Assembly (NCBI RefSeq): GCF_000764305.2
Contig: NW_025932041.1
Location: 290,380-354,379 of the forward strand
DNA length: 64,000 nt
Direction of reading: 5' to 3'
From: Hyalella azteca
Lineage: Eukaryota > Arthropoda > Malacostraca > Amphipoda > Hyalellidae
In this document: piece after piece, positions 47,240-58,300 of the stretch
Numbering within the stretch: the stretch's first letter is position 1
Layout: every line of letters begins with the position of its first letter
Notes under the pieces: model-generated
The model's input: the letters and a program-made list of their open reading frames with translations, nothing else
What the model was told of the DNA's origin: nothing
Databases searched by the model: none
Program-made: the position numbers and the translations under genes

Positions 47240-47485
47240 ATGAACATTTTCAATTATTTTGAGCTATTTTACACCTGCTTAGGCTGCTTGCAATTTCAAG
47301 ACGAATTTTTTGACAATCAAAAGGAAAACTTTTACTGTTATGATGAAGATTCTCTAACTTCTCAGTCGTCCCAGTCACCCACACCCAGTGCATCTCCAAG
47401 TCCGACTCTGCAGACTTCTGGTTGCCGAGTCCCAGACAAAATTTTTTACCATTTATCTATTATCGATGCTTGTTTTTTTAATTGA
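47240..47485 (+). CDS. Unidentified small ORF or exon, Ser/Pro-rich
   Basis: Starts ATG 47240 and stops at 47483. Encodes 81 residues with DEFFDNQKENFYCYDEDSLT followed by SQSSQSPTPSASPSPTLQTS. The composition looks more like coding than random AT-rich DNA. No family recognised. A splice acceptor (ACACCTGCTTAG at 47283) would place the GCLQFQDEFF part in phase with the last visible Lim3 exon, so it could be a Lim3 terminal exon, an alternative 5' exon of hnRNP F/H, or chance. Confidence 0.25.
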   Translation: MNIFNYFELFYTCLGCLQFQDEFFDNQKENFYCYDEDSLTSQSSQSPTPSASPSPTLQTSGCRVPDKIFYHLSIIDACFFN

Positions 47486-47682
47486 CCGAAATTGATACTA
47501 TTCGCAATTGTAAGCTAACCTAGTCACCTTAGTGGCTTAGTCCTTAGTCAGGGAGATTTATCATTGTAACTTGTAAGAGTATCAATAATAATACATTGCT
47601 CATGGGTACTAGCCTACTAGGTAATATATGTGGTGACTGGTGGCCTCTGGCGAGTGGCGCTCCCTGGTGCTACCGTGCTAGT

Positions 47683-48251
47683 CTGGAAAAGTCATATTTT
47701 TGTCTGAAATATCGCGGCTCTAATATCATATAATTTCAGTAGGTATGAAATCTCGCGGCTCGAATGTCATAAATTTTTGTTTGATTAAAAAATCGCGGTT
47801 TGCACTTCGCAAACATGTCATTTCATAAAATTTTCAACTTCTGCAATCCGCATTGCTTTACTGTTTCCGCCAAAAATATCTTGCAGAAAAAACATAAACA
47901 TCGTAATGTAAACAAATAAACAAAACGTTTGTTGAAGATCGCGCATAGTTGCGGTCATGTCAAAGCGATCAGACTGTATATTAATACGTGCTGAACTTAC
48001 AGTAGAGACAAATTTTATTGTTACCGTTTGACTGTTTAAGGGTAAAATTAAAGATTTGGGGTAACACGTGCATAAACTTTGTAAATAAATTTGCATTCGC
48101 ACCTCGTAAATGGCTTTTCATGGCCGAGATATGGAATTCACGACTCGGTGAAATAGAATCACGGCTCGTAGAAATGGAATCACGGCTGGCAAATCCATAA
48201 AACCACGTCTCAAAAAATTCAGTCGCGGCTCGCCAAGTAGATATATTCCAT
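47683..48251 (+). repeat. Duplicated 570-bp segment, copy 1 (without insertion)
   Basis: Begins CTGGAAAAGTCATATTTTTG and ends GCCAAGTAGATATATTCCAT. It matches 48600-48658 plus 49293-49778 in order and orientation. Contains repeated TCACGGCTCG motifs near 48130-48230. Confidence 0.93.
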
Positions 48252-48599
48252 ACTAGCCCTGGTGGGGGTGGCCGGGTGGTGGTTGGACCGTGGGCAGGTG
48301 GCTCCGACTCTGAGACCTGAGTCAATCAAATATTGATATTTTGACCCACTTTCTTCAGTTTCTTGTGATTCTTGTCCAACTCAGAGTCAGAGAGTTCTGC
48401 ATCACTGCATGCAGCCTTGCAGGGTTCGTACCAGTCATGGTTCTGGAAAACGTGGAAAGTCATGGAATTTTATTTTTCATTTTCCAGGCTTGGTCCCCTG
48501 GAAAGTCATTGGATTTCATATCATGATATCAGGTTATGGAAATTCATGAAATTTGCAAATAAAAAAAGAAAAAATGAATTGTTTTTCTGTGCTGCAGGG

Positions 48600-49778
48600 C
48601 TGGAAAGTCCTATTTTTGTCTGAAATATTGTGGCTCTAATATATAATTTCAGTAGGTAGAGTAAACGCGGTATATTCCGACACATTAAGGACGCATCGAG
48701 AAATGAAAAACTATTAAAAAAACTGTATGCATTACGTAAGTTCTGTTGCCTTCACGTGACTCTCAAAACACTTCACTACGCGTCAGCAACGATGAAACGT
48801 CACAAAATGTTGCCATATTTATTAAAAAGCCTTTTGAATGGAAACCTACCAAATCGCTTCAAATTTAACTGATACGTAATGCCGACATCAACGTATTCGA
48901 ATTCTGTTCGCTGTGTGAGCTGTATTGGGATACAACACGGCTTTGAATTAGAACACTAACGAATATTGAACACTACTTAATTACGTTTTAATTAACAGCT
49001 ATTAGGCTTTTAATTAAGCAAATTTCAATTTTTGTACAAAGCTTGGAACAATCTGTGTGTGTCCAATTCAAGTTGTGTCAGAATTAGTTTTGATGGGTCT
49101 AAATCCATATCTCAATATTTTCCCACTAGATGGCCAAGACCTAGTGTTTTTGCAGTATTTTGACACGCAAATGTATGACGTCACCATTTCAACCATCAAT
49201 GAACGCATGGAACTAAAACAAAGCTTAATATAAAGGAAAAACTAGAGAAGTGACAGAATTACCTACGATGTCGGAATATACCACGTTTACCCTATGAAAT
49301 CTTGCAGCTTGAATGTCACACATATTTGTTTGGTTGAAAAATTGCGGTTTGCACTTCGGAAACATGTCATTTCATAAAATTTTCAATTTTGGCAATCTGC
49401 ATTGCTTTACCGTTCCAGCCAAAATATCCTGCAGAAAAAACATAAACATCGTAATGTAAATGAATAAACTAAACGTTTTGTTGAAGATCGCGCATAGTTG
49501 CGGTCAGACTGCCATTAACACATGCTCAACTTACAGTAAAGACAATTTTTATTGTTGCCGTTTGATTGTTTTAGGGTATAATTAGAGATTTGGGGTAACA
49601 CGTGCATGGAGTTTGTAAATAAATTTGCGCCTCATAAATGGCTATTCATGGCCGAAATATGGAATTCACGGCTGGGTGAAATGGAATCACGGCTCAAAGA
49701 AATGAAATCAAGGCTGGCAAATTCATAAAACCACGGCTCAAAAAATTCAGTTGCAGCTCGCCAAGTAGATATATTCCA
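48600..49778 (+). repeat. Duplicated segment, copy 2, split by a MITE
   Basis: 48600-48658 and 49293-49778 together match 47683-48251. The break is exactly at a TA dinucleotide where the 634-bp element sits. Confidence 0.92.
48659..49292. mobile_element. 634-bp TA-flanked MITE (Tc1/mariner-type)
   Basis: Terminal inverted repeats of 24 bp: GAGTAAACGCGGTATATTCC-GACA at the left and TGTC-GGAATATACCACGTTTACCC at the right. TA is present at both borders (48657-48658, 49293-49294), while the paralogous empty site at copy 1 has one TA (GTAGGTATGAAATC). No transposase frame inside, so non-autonomous. Confidence 0.95.
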
Positions 49779-50651
49779 TGCCTGCTGTGCTGCATGTGTT
49801 TACTGTTTATCCAGTCTCTTGTTTCATGCATCCTGATTGCATTCTACCAGTCACGTAAGCTCGGGCAGACAGCCACCAAGCTCAGTTGCATTCAACAACT
49901 TTTTGATGTGCAGTGGCAGCGTTCCAACTTCAGCATGCAACTTCTACATCACCATGCCTGGAAAGTGCAAATTTCATGACTTGTGATGAAGAATAGAAGC
50001 TTATTGTGGCTGGCTTGCTTGACATCCAAAGCATGAAGGTATGGAGATATGTACATTGTGCTTGAAAGACTTTGATGTGTCGAATATGGGGGAAGCAGCT
50101 TTGAAGAGCCATGCCAGAGGCAACTAACACACCAAGTTAACTAAGCAACACAGTGGAGAGAAAAGCAAAGCGCAGTCACGCATTTCCAATTTGTGGTCTG
50201 GCTCCACTGACAGCAATGTTACTGCAGTTTCTTGCTCCAAAATCAGCACTGTAGTTTCTACTGCCACTGTGAATGTAGAGAAAGAGAGCAGGCCTGTATC
50301 CATGGCCCAAAGCCAACCCAGAACTGACCAGCTTCGTAACAAAAGATGTTCTGACGTCTGAAACCACATGGACATTGAAAATGGTGACTTCTCACTTTTC
50401 TTTTCATAGCAACATTGACGTAAGTGATTTATTCTGCCGCATGTCTCCTGACAGTTCAATAGCTAGCAAGTTTTCACACGGCAAAACAAAGGCAAGATAT
50501 ATCACCAGTGATTCACCACTTTTGGCCTGGGACCTTGCTGTCATATACCTGACCGAACCTGTCTTATACAAGTCTTGGAAAATTATATTTATATTCATGG
50601 AGAGTCATGGAAAAGTCATGGAATTTTTTTTAAATACCGGTACAAACCCTG

Positions 50652-51281
50652 TGCATGACTTGGTCTGGGAGATCAGAAATGGAAAATTTTTTATATTGTT
50701 TTTTAGATATTTTATAGTTCTGCTCCTTTAAGTTTGAGTCATATACAGGCTTGGAAATGGAATATATGTATATCTATCTTCCCGTTGCGACTAGGGCTTT
50801 CTGGCCATTTTTGGACTCGCAAGATTCTGGATGGATGAGCTATCTGTCATCTAATTGTTGACCAAGGTGCACAATCAGACTGCAAAGTTCCAAATATATG
50901 TAAAATAGGTTACATTAGAGCTGCAAAATTTCAGTAATAAGTAGAAAATTACTGTACTAGGCCACATATAATTGTTCCTTTCTTTTTATATTTTATTTAA
51001 ACAAAAATCAGGGTTGCATTGATTAAACCATTTGATTTTCTATAAAAAAGGCTAGATTTTTATTATTTTTTTTATAATTTTTTTATATATATAAATATAT
51101 TTAGTGGCAGTCTTTAATTTATTTTGAGGTATTGTTATTCGTGGTTTAGTATAAATGTACTATGACAAATTGGAATATAAACTTGTTGCCTTTAATGTGT
51201 ATTAGGTTCTAATGAATTGTATGTTTTTGGTACAGAGGCATCAAGTGTTGCAATACATTGTACATAGCTAGCTTATACATT
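50652..51281. other. No feature recognised
   Basis: AT-rich spacer, probably within the long 5' intron of hnRNP F/H. Confidence 0.5.
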
Positions 51282-52018
51282 GTGGGGCAGAACCGATTGA
51301 GCAGTTTTCAGGCAAAATAAGAGTAATTGAGGTATATGAAGAAGAAAGTTTATTTTCCTCAAAGTTAGCATAACATACCATTTAAAATACTTATGTTTTG
51401 AAAACAATATTAGGAAGATGGTATCCATTAGCTACATCACACTGTTGGAGTGGTTCTTGGAAATTTCCTACAGCACATTCACCCATGTGGCAAGGTATTG
51501 CCATAACCTCTGCTGCAATAATCTGTTCCCTTTGCTGTGGTAGGGTGTGAGGGTGGCTTCTCTTTTAGATGTCCCCAAAGAAAGAAATTGCAAATGCTCA
51601 AATTAGGTGACCTTGCAGACCACTGTAAATCACCCCTCAGAGACACCAGATGTCTGGGAAACATGCGTTTCAAAACATTGAATGACATTCGGGCTGTGTG
51701 AGCTGTAGCCCCATCCTGCTGGAACCATTTGTCTCACAATGCTTCATTTTCAACAATGTTTTCCATCCTTTGCTGCAAGAAATTTTGCAACATTGCAGCA
51801 TAGCATTTGGAATTCACTGTCACGGTTACTACCTCTTCTGAGAATGACTCCAACAGTGTGTTGCAGCTAACGGCCACCATCTTCCAGCTATTGTTTTCAA
51901 AACATAAGTATTCTAAATGGTATGTTATGCTAACCTCGAGGAAAATAAACTTTCTTCTTTATGTTACTCCAATGCTCTCTTATTTTGCCTCGAAGCTGCT
52001 CAATCAGTTCTGCCCCAC
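51282..52018. mobile_element. Two mariner 3' ends joined head to head
   Basis: Inverted arms of about 140 bp (51282-51421 and 51878-52018), both ending GTGGGGCAGAAC outward. The left part carries, on the minus strand from about 51835 to 51390, a decayed mariner transposase C-terminal half (WFQQDGATAHTARMSFNVLK, WSARSPNLSICNFFLWGHLK, HLPNIVFKT then stop) with at least one internal stop. The right part carries on the plus strand (51851-51911) only the last residues LQQCVAANGHHLPAIVFKT. Not functional. Confidence 0.88.
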
Positions 52019-52645
52019 CCTAATATGAGTATTCTAATCGAAATATTTAATTTCAATTTTTAAATATGTCAATTTAAATCTAGACAAAACAATTACAATT
52101 ATAAAACTAAATATAAAATGATTAAATACAGTGAATGGAAATATAATGTTTGAATGTGCATATGTTTATTTCAAACAGTGTTAGCTTCTTTCTTAAGTCA
52201 AGTCTCATTTCAAGACATTTGAGGTTTGTTTGGTTATCAATCAGTTTATGTTTAGTATTGGTTTATTTTTCTGAATCAAATGGGAAGAGAGCAGCCAGTC
52301 ACTCAGTCACTTCTGTTGGTATGTTTAGAGGGTAGAGTCTGGTAGATTTATAGGACATAAAACTAGTAGATCTATTGAGAGTGTTGTGCACTGTGCTATC
52401 AGCTACCTATCTGTTATGTGACTCTCCAATGTTTAAAAGATTCACATTCCTGAAGTGTTTTTGTATATTAAAGCCAGTTAAATGGTCGATGATTTGCTTG
52501 TTACCTTGCTCCATACAAACTTCACAAAGCTGATGAATAGACTTATCAATAATTGTTCACCTAAAGTCCCAAAGTGGTAAACACCACCTTGGCCATTATT
52601 GAAGGCAATAAGTGCCATTTTTAGTCATCCATTTTGATCCATATA
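52019..52645. other. No feature recognised
   Basis: AT-rich spacer. Confidence 0.5.
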
Positions 52646-52971
52646 CAGGGTGACACAAAAAAAAACAGAGCTCATAAAAAGTTGAATAATTTCCACAATA
52701 CTCAAGTAATCCTGTTATTTGTTTCAGATTCATTAAGAAGACGGATTGATCTAAGAGTCTACCACGTGTGAGCTTCGAGATGCCTTGGACTACAGAGCAA
52801 AAGACATTTGCAAGGCTGTAGAACAAAGAGTTTTTGTGGTATAGAATTGAGATTTTGCAGATGTTGGCTACATAGGTTGTACATAATTCCATAGAATTTT
52901 TGTTTCAAACTGAATAAAATTTCAGGAGTTATAAGACTTTTAGTGAGCTCTGTTTTTTTTGTGTCACCCTG
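52646..52971 (+). mobile_element. 326-bp mariner deletion derivative
   Basis: Terminal inverted repeats CAGGGTGACACAAAAAAA... and ...TTTTTTTTGTGTCACCCTG extend about 35 bp and include GAGCTCA. TA flanks both ends (52644-52645 and 52972-52973). An ATG at 52780 opens MPWTTEQKTF, the start of a mariner-type transposase, and is soon stopped. Confidence 0.93.
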
Positions 52972-53530
52972 TACTTTTATTGTTAGTAGGCTAATTGCAA
53001 CATAAAAAATAAATAACATTTCAAAAAGACAAAAAGCTGAAAATTTCAAATAAATCATATAAGTAAAAAATCATGAAAAAAAATATTGATTTTTATATTA
53101 AAGAAATAAGTAAAAAATGACCAACCCTGACAAAAATTAGTGCAATTTTCTAATAGTTTCAGTGTTACTGGTACTCTCTCAAAATTAACCCAGTGGCTGC
53201 CAGGCCTACCCAATCAAATTTTGAAATCATTAGTGATGACTGATGAGCATTAAAACCTGTTGTTGATATCTGCATTTGCCTGTAAATGTATAAAAATTAT
53301 AGATAGTCTTGGCATTGGCAACAAACCATTCTGTAAACATGGGCAGAATCTACCTGTGAATGAGCCTAAAATGCCTATGCTTGCAATTGATTTCAACCCA
53401 TTTTTTATAATTGGTGCCTTATTTATTTCATTTTAAAAATTATTTGCCAACAATTTTCAAAAATTGCTCATGGAATGATTTTTTTCCCTGCAATATTATG
53501 TCAAATTCTGTCTTAACATTCTAGATTGGG
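52972..53530. other. No feature recognised
   Basis: AT-rich spacer. Confidence 0.5.
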
Positions 53531-54626
53531 TTAAGGGGACTGACTACCCTCTGGAAAAACTTCTACAGTTATTATCCGATCATCATGAAACTTCACATAC
53601 ATACGTAAAATGTAAAAAAAATAACATTTTGCTCCTATAAATTTTTTGAAAAAATTGATAGAAAACGTGAAATTCATAGAAAACGGCTAAAAAGGGGTAC
53701 TTTAGAAAATCTATCTCCTACAAATATCATCCTACAACATCGAGACACATATCATTCAGTTTGTAAGGACCATACCTATAGATTTGATGATCATTTTTCT
53801 CATTTTCCCCTTAGTTTTTTTTATGCACGTTTTATCCCATTTTTCTCATTTTTTCTCTTTTTTCCCCCCTCCCCCCTTTTCTCCCCCATATAAAAAACGA
53901 ACCAGACAGAAATTCAAAAAAATGATCATCAGTTCAATAGGTATGGTCTTTACAAATCGAATGGTATATGTCTCATTGCTGTAGCTTGAAAACTGTAGTA
54001 GGAGATAGGTTTGCCGTGCAACCAATCGGAGGTTTTCAGGACACCCAAAAAACTGCCGGGCGGCACGTAAAATGACGTAAAATAGTCGTAACGTAGCCAA
54101 CATACCGCAACCAAGCCTTAAAACTAAGTGAGGAAGGCATAGAGCTAGTGGCTGCACACCTTTCACCTCGCTGTCATGATGGGCATTGAAAGACCTGGCT
54201 GCATCTGGCAGTATATCAAGTCATGCCCCGTAATTAATGCCTTAGGAATTTGTTAAGGCCGCCCCCCACCGCCCCCCATTCCATGGGGCGTGGTGAACGT
54301 AAAAATGGAGGTAGAAAGATGATTCTGCCACCAATGCAATCGTCAGAAAATAAGCTTTAAAATGAGTATGAGCACCGGATAATGCCATGATTGGCCGCCT
54401 TACGTCAGACGTTCCTTTTTAGTGTGTCGACCCTTCTAATTAATCCCTTAGGCTTTAGTTAAGGGCTCTAAAAACTCCCTCCCTTTGGGGGGCTGTTACG
54501 AAATCATTTTTTGACGTAGAGGGATGATTCTGGTACGGTTGGATGCGTCAAAAACTAAGCTTTAAGATGAGCTCAAAAACCAAAAAACGCCAAAATTGAA
54601 AATTTTAGGGTAGTTGGTCCCCTTAA
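53531..54626. mobile_element. 1.1-kb TTAA-flanked (piggyBac-type) non-autonomous element
   Basis: TTAA at 53531-53534 and 54623-54626 flanks GGGGACTGACTACCCT and AGGGTAGTTGGTCCCC, inverted repeats of 16 bp with two mismatches. An inner inverted pair lies at about 53745-53797 and 53919-53972 (GGACCATACCTAT...GATGATCATTTTT and its complement), separated by a C/T-rich tract. No transposase frame. Confidence 0.9.
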
Positions 54627-55278
54627 GAATCTTCAGAACTTGATAAATTCTAGAAAAAACTTATAGTGGCCTATGACATATATAATGGACATGCATGGAA
54701 TGCATGACATGCATGAGTTTTGCAACTCATGCATTAGCTCTAAACTTGTCTAAGTATATTTATTGACAGGACAATCCCCAATCTGGAATTTCAGGCAGAA
54801 TTTCTAACAATCTTGGGTAAAAGCCAAAACTGTTTTGCTGATTTTCAGGAATTGCAGGTGAAAATTTGTGGTTTTTCTCTTATTTTATAAAATAAATTAG
54901 GCAAAGGTAACATAAACAGGTGAAATGGTCTGAATGCCATTGAGGATTTTTGTTATATCTTATCTAATTATTGATAAAACATTTTTAAAACTTGAAGCTC
55001 CACATTAGAGCCACAAAATTTCAAATATACCTGAATTTTATTTCCTATTAACTGCAGTATTTCAGTAATAAATAGGCTTTTTACAAGCTTTGGATGTGGA
55101 AAAATTTACAAAATAGCAATATTGATTCAATTAACCAAGTTCCAATTACCACCATAGATAATATTATGGGTATAGAATGTTGATGTTGGTGATCAATATA
55201 TTTGAAAAATTCTTATATTACATTGGAACATGAATTCTATGTCAAATTCAAAAACAATTCTATTTTCAGAGGCCCGCA
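54627..55278. other. End of the hnRNP F/H 5' intron
   Basis: AT-rich. The acceptor ATTTTCAG lies at 55262-55269. Confidence 0.6.
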
Positions 55279-55354
55279 ATGAGTGAGGACATAGTTCTTC
55301 GTCTTCGTGGATTGCCATGGTCTACCACTGAAGAAGAGATTGTAAAATTTTTTG
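55279..55354 (+). CDS. hnRNP F/H coding exon 1
   Basis: Encodes [20 protein letters not shown] and IVKFF. The acceptor is at 55268-55269, so nine untranslated bases precede the ATG. Donor TTTG before GTAAGA. Confidence 0.95.
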
Positions 55355-58300
55355 GTAAGATTCTATTTTCTTAATATTATTTCTAACTGCATCCTGTTCT
55401 TTTCTATCATGATTAGGAAATAATTTTTTTACTTAAATTTTACTTAGTCTACTGTGATATTCTCTTCCTGTTATGTCACATTAATCCATTTTATTCTTCT
55501 TTTAAACATCATGGAAGGACCCTAATCCATTTCCTGAGGATCACTGGATCAGAATTGGCCTGTGGCAGACACTTGTATCTTTATTTAGAAATTTCTTCTA
55601 AACTTGCAAAGACATTTTCTTTAACCATTGTTAAGAAAATAATCAATCAAAAACACCAGGGTTTGGAAAATTGTTTTAAAATGTTGTGTTTGTTATCAAT
55701 CATATTAATTAATTATTTGCAATTCATATCCTGGTATTTGTTATCAATCATATTAATTAATTATTTGCAATTCATATCCTGCTTAGGAAATTCTTTTCAA
55801 TACTCTGATTGATTTCATGTTGTTTTCAGACCCAGTGGAGCTTGCTGGGGGCATAGACGGAGTCCATATAACTCTGTCCCGAGATGGGCGTCCCAGTGGA
55901 GAGGCTTATGTAGAGTTGGCCAATATGGAAGATTTATCAGAAGCAGAGAAGAAACATAATCAGCACATTGGTCGCAGATATGTTGAAGGTATATAGAAGG
56001 GAATATTCTGTTGGCATAATCTCATTCTGAAATGATTTTTAATGATTATGAGCATTGATTGCTTCCTATCAGTACATATATACATAATTGCTCCTCAAAT
56101 AGAAATTGCTCCTCTCCATATAAATGGAAATTCCAAACTGTGTATGTTGTATGTTTGGAATTTAACAATGTATGTTCTTTCATAATTACTTTTAATATTA
56201 TGATATGTATAGTTCTTTTCCCATTTGGAAACTACTAAATTACTCTTAAGAAATAATTTTATTTTGGGGTTTTTATCTTATCAAGAGCATTTCATTTGTT
56301 TTAGCAGCAGATCGACCTATTATTGATGACCAAGATATGTAATCTATACTATTTGAAATACTTATCATTCTGAATCAGAATACCACCATCCCAAATTTTG
56401 TATCCAGTTGATGATCTAAAAACTAACAAGTTATTTAAAGAATGTCCTACTCCAACCTTTATAAAGCATGGAACTTCCAATTTAGATCCCAGTTCGAAAT
56501 TTGAAGCAATTAAAATTTTTCCTTAGTGCATTAAATTTGACATTCTAAAGTGAAAAATTTCATTAAAATTTAGTAAATCACCCTCGCCTTGTCTTGCAAC
56601 TCCTTAATATTTCCCCCCAAAATAAAACACCAGGTCCAGGTAACATCCTGTTAGTACCCTAACTATCCTGGTTGCGCACCCCTACAGCCCCGGTGTGTTG
56701 CTTCGCCAGGCTCTAAACACTCAAGCATTGACAAATGTGTATGCGTTAGACTACTTAGCAAAATACCCGCATGATGATGCAGAAGCCAGCCCTGAATGCT
56801 CAGTAAGAATTTTCTTTCAGTTTTTCGCGCCCGCCGGAGTGAAATGGAGCGGTCCATGAACCGAGGCAAGTTCCCTGACAATAAGGACGACTGCTGTGTC
56901 CGTCTGCAGGGACTGCCCTATGGCTGCTCCAAGGAAGAAATATTGCAATTTTTTACAGGTCAGTTTCTTTAAATTACTATTTTTTTCTACACAGGTTTGA
57001 CTATTGATCTGAAACTAATGAATTTGAAAATTTGAAGTATGCTGCAAATGGTAACACTAGTTTGTAGTATATCTCATTCTTTGAACCCTTTTACTCTATG
57101 TTTACTTGTCTATTCAGATTCTCAGTGGAGAAATTCAAATTCCTTATTTTCTGTTATCTCTATCAGGATTCCATTTTTCTCAATTGTTGTATTGATGATT
57201 TTCTATCAATTTTGAGTGATAACAGCAAAACATTTTTTGAAAATTATATTATTGATAATTGATAAAATTAATTGCCTTTTTCAGCATTAGTTGGGGTGAT
57301 CATATGTGATTACAAAGTTACATTGGAATAGTTATTTTGCATTCGAACTGTGGCGGTTACTTTGAAATTTTATTCAGCATATATTATTTATTTCAAATTA
57401 CTGCTCGAAATTATTCAAATGTTAGCACTATTATCGTGTTAAGTACAACTTACAAACATCCTTCCTGTTTACAGAGAAGTTACCAGTTAAACAATTTCTC
57501 ATAATAGATGCTGCGTTGACCATTCAACTTATTTAATCCCTTTTTATATGGTCCTGCTCTACATATGTTTGAAGCTATGAGATCTGTTGAGCTTTGCCGC
57601 CTTTGTTCTAAGTTTGTATCTGAGCTAAACGAGGCATCAGCTATGGACACATATTTTCTACAATTCTGTTCCGTTCAAATATATTGCAAGATGACCTTCA
57701 TTTCTTTAGGTAAAAATTCTCAAGTGCACTACACTGCCCTAATATCTTCTATTGTTATTTTACCCTCAAATTTGGATTCTAAGGAATTTCATCACTCAAT
57801 TTTAAAAGAAAAGATGATAGCATCTATTTAAGCAATAAGAAAACTTCTAGGGTGACTTCTCCAGAGGTTTAATGTTCAATTCCAGCATCACAAAAGTTTT
57901 CCTTCTTTATCTGAGTTGCTGCTACTTTTTTTCTGATGAAAGCATTCGACTCAAACAGAACTGTACTGTTAATCATGTAAGAGACCAGACTCGTGTGGAG
58001 GTAAACCATGAAAGTTTCATGGTTAAAGCACAAACCATGAAAGTTTTTTGGTTAACCTCATGGTTAAACCATGAACAGTTTTCATGGTTAAATCATGAAT
58101 ATTTGATGGTTTACCTCCGCCATAAATAAAATTGGCTCGCGTGGTTGACTCTAAGTCAAGTTCGTTGTGTTAACCGTGTTTTCTTCTGGTGTTTGCTGGG
58201 TGCCACCAACTAGGGTTGGAGGTAGTACCTAACGGTATAGCGCAACCAACGGACTACCAAGGGAGGACCACTGGGGAAGCTTTTGTTCAGTTTGTCGATA

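Larger units (their letters stand above)
48420..50651 (+). mobile_element. Decayed hAT-like element with nested insertions
   Basis: Ends match as short inverted repeats: CAGGGTTCGTACC at 48420 and GGTACAAACCCTG ending 50651. Inside, between about 50048 and 50530, a broken plus-strand frame reads like a zinc-finger-bearing transposon protein (CTLCLKDFDVSNMGEAALKS followed by H) and further on SHFSFHSNIDVSDLF and KFSHGKTKARYI. Stops interrupt it at least three times. The hAT assignment rests on the CAGGG terminus and recalled similarity. No clear 8-bp target duplication was found. Confidence 0.6.

Noticed and set aside
53784..54166. Short open frames inside the TTAA element as transposase
   Set aside because: They cross the C/T-rich tract, have no transposase motif and lie in an inverted repeat.
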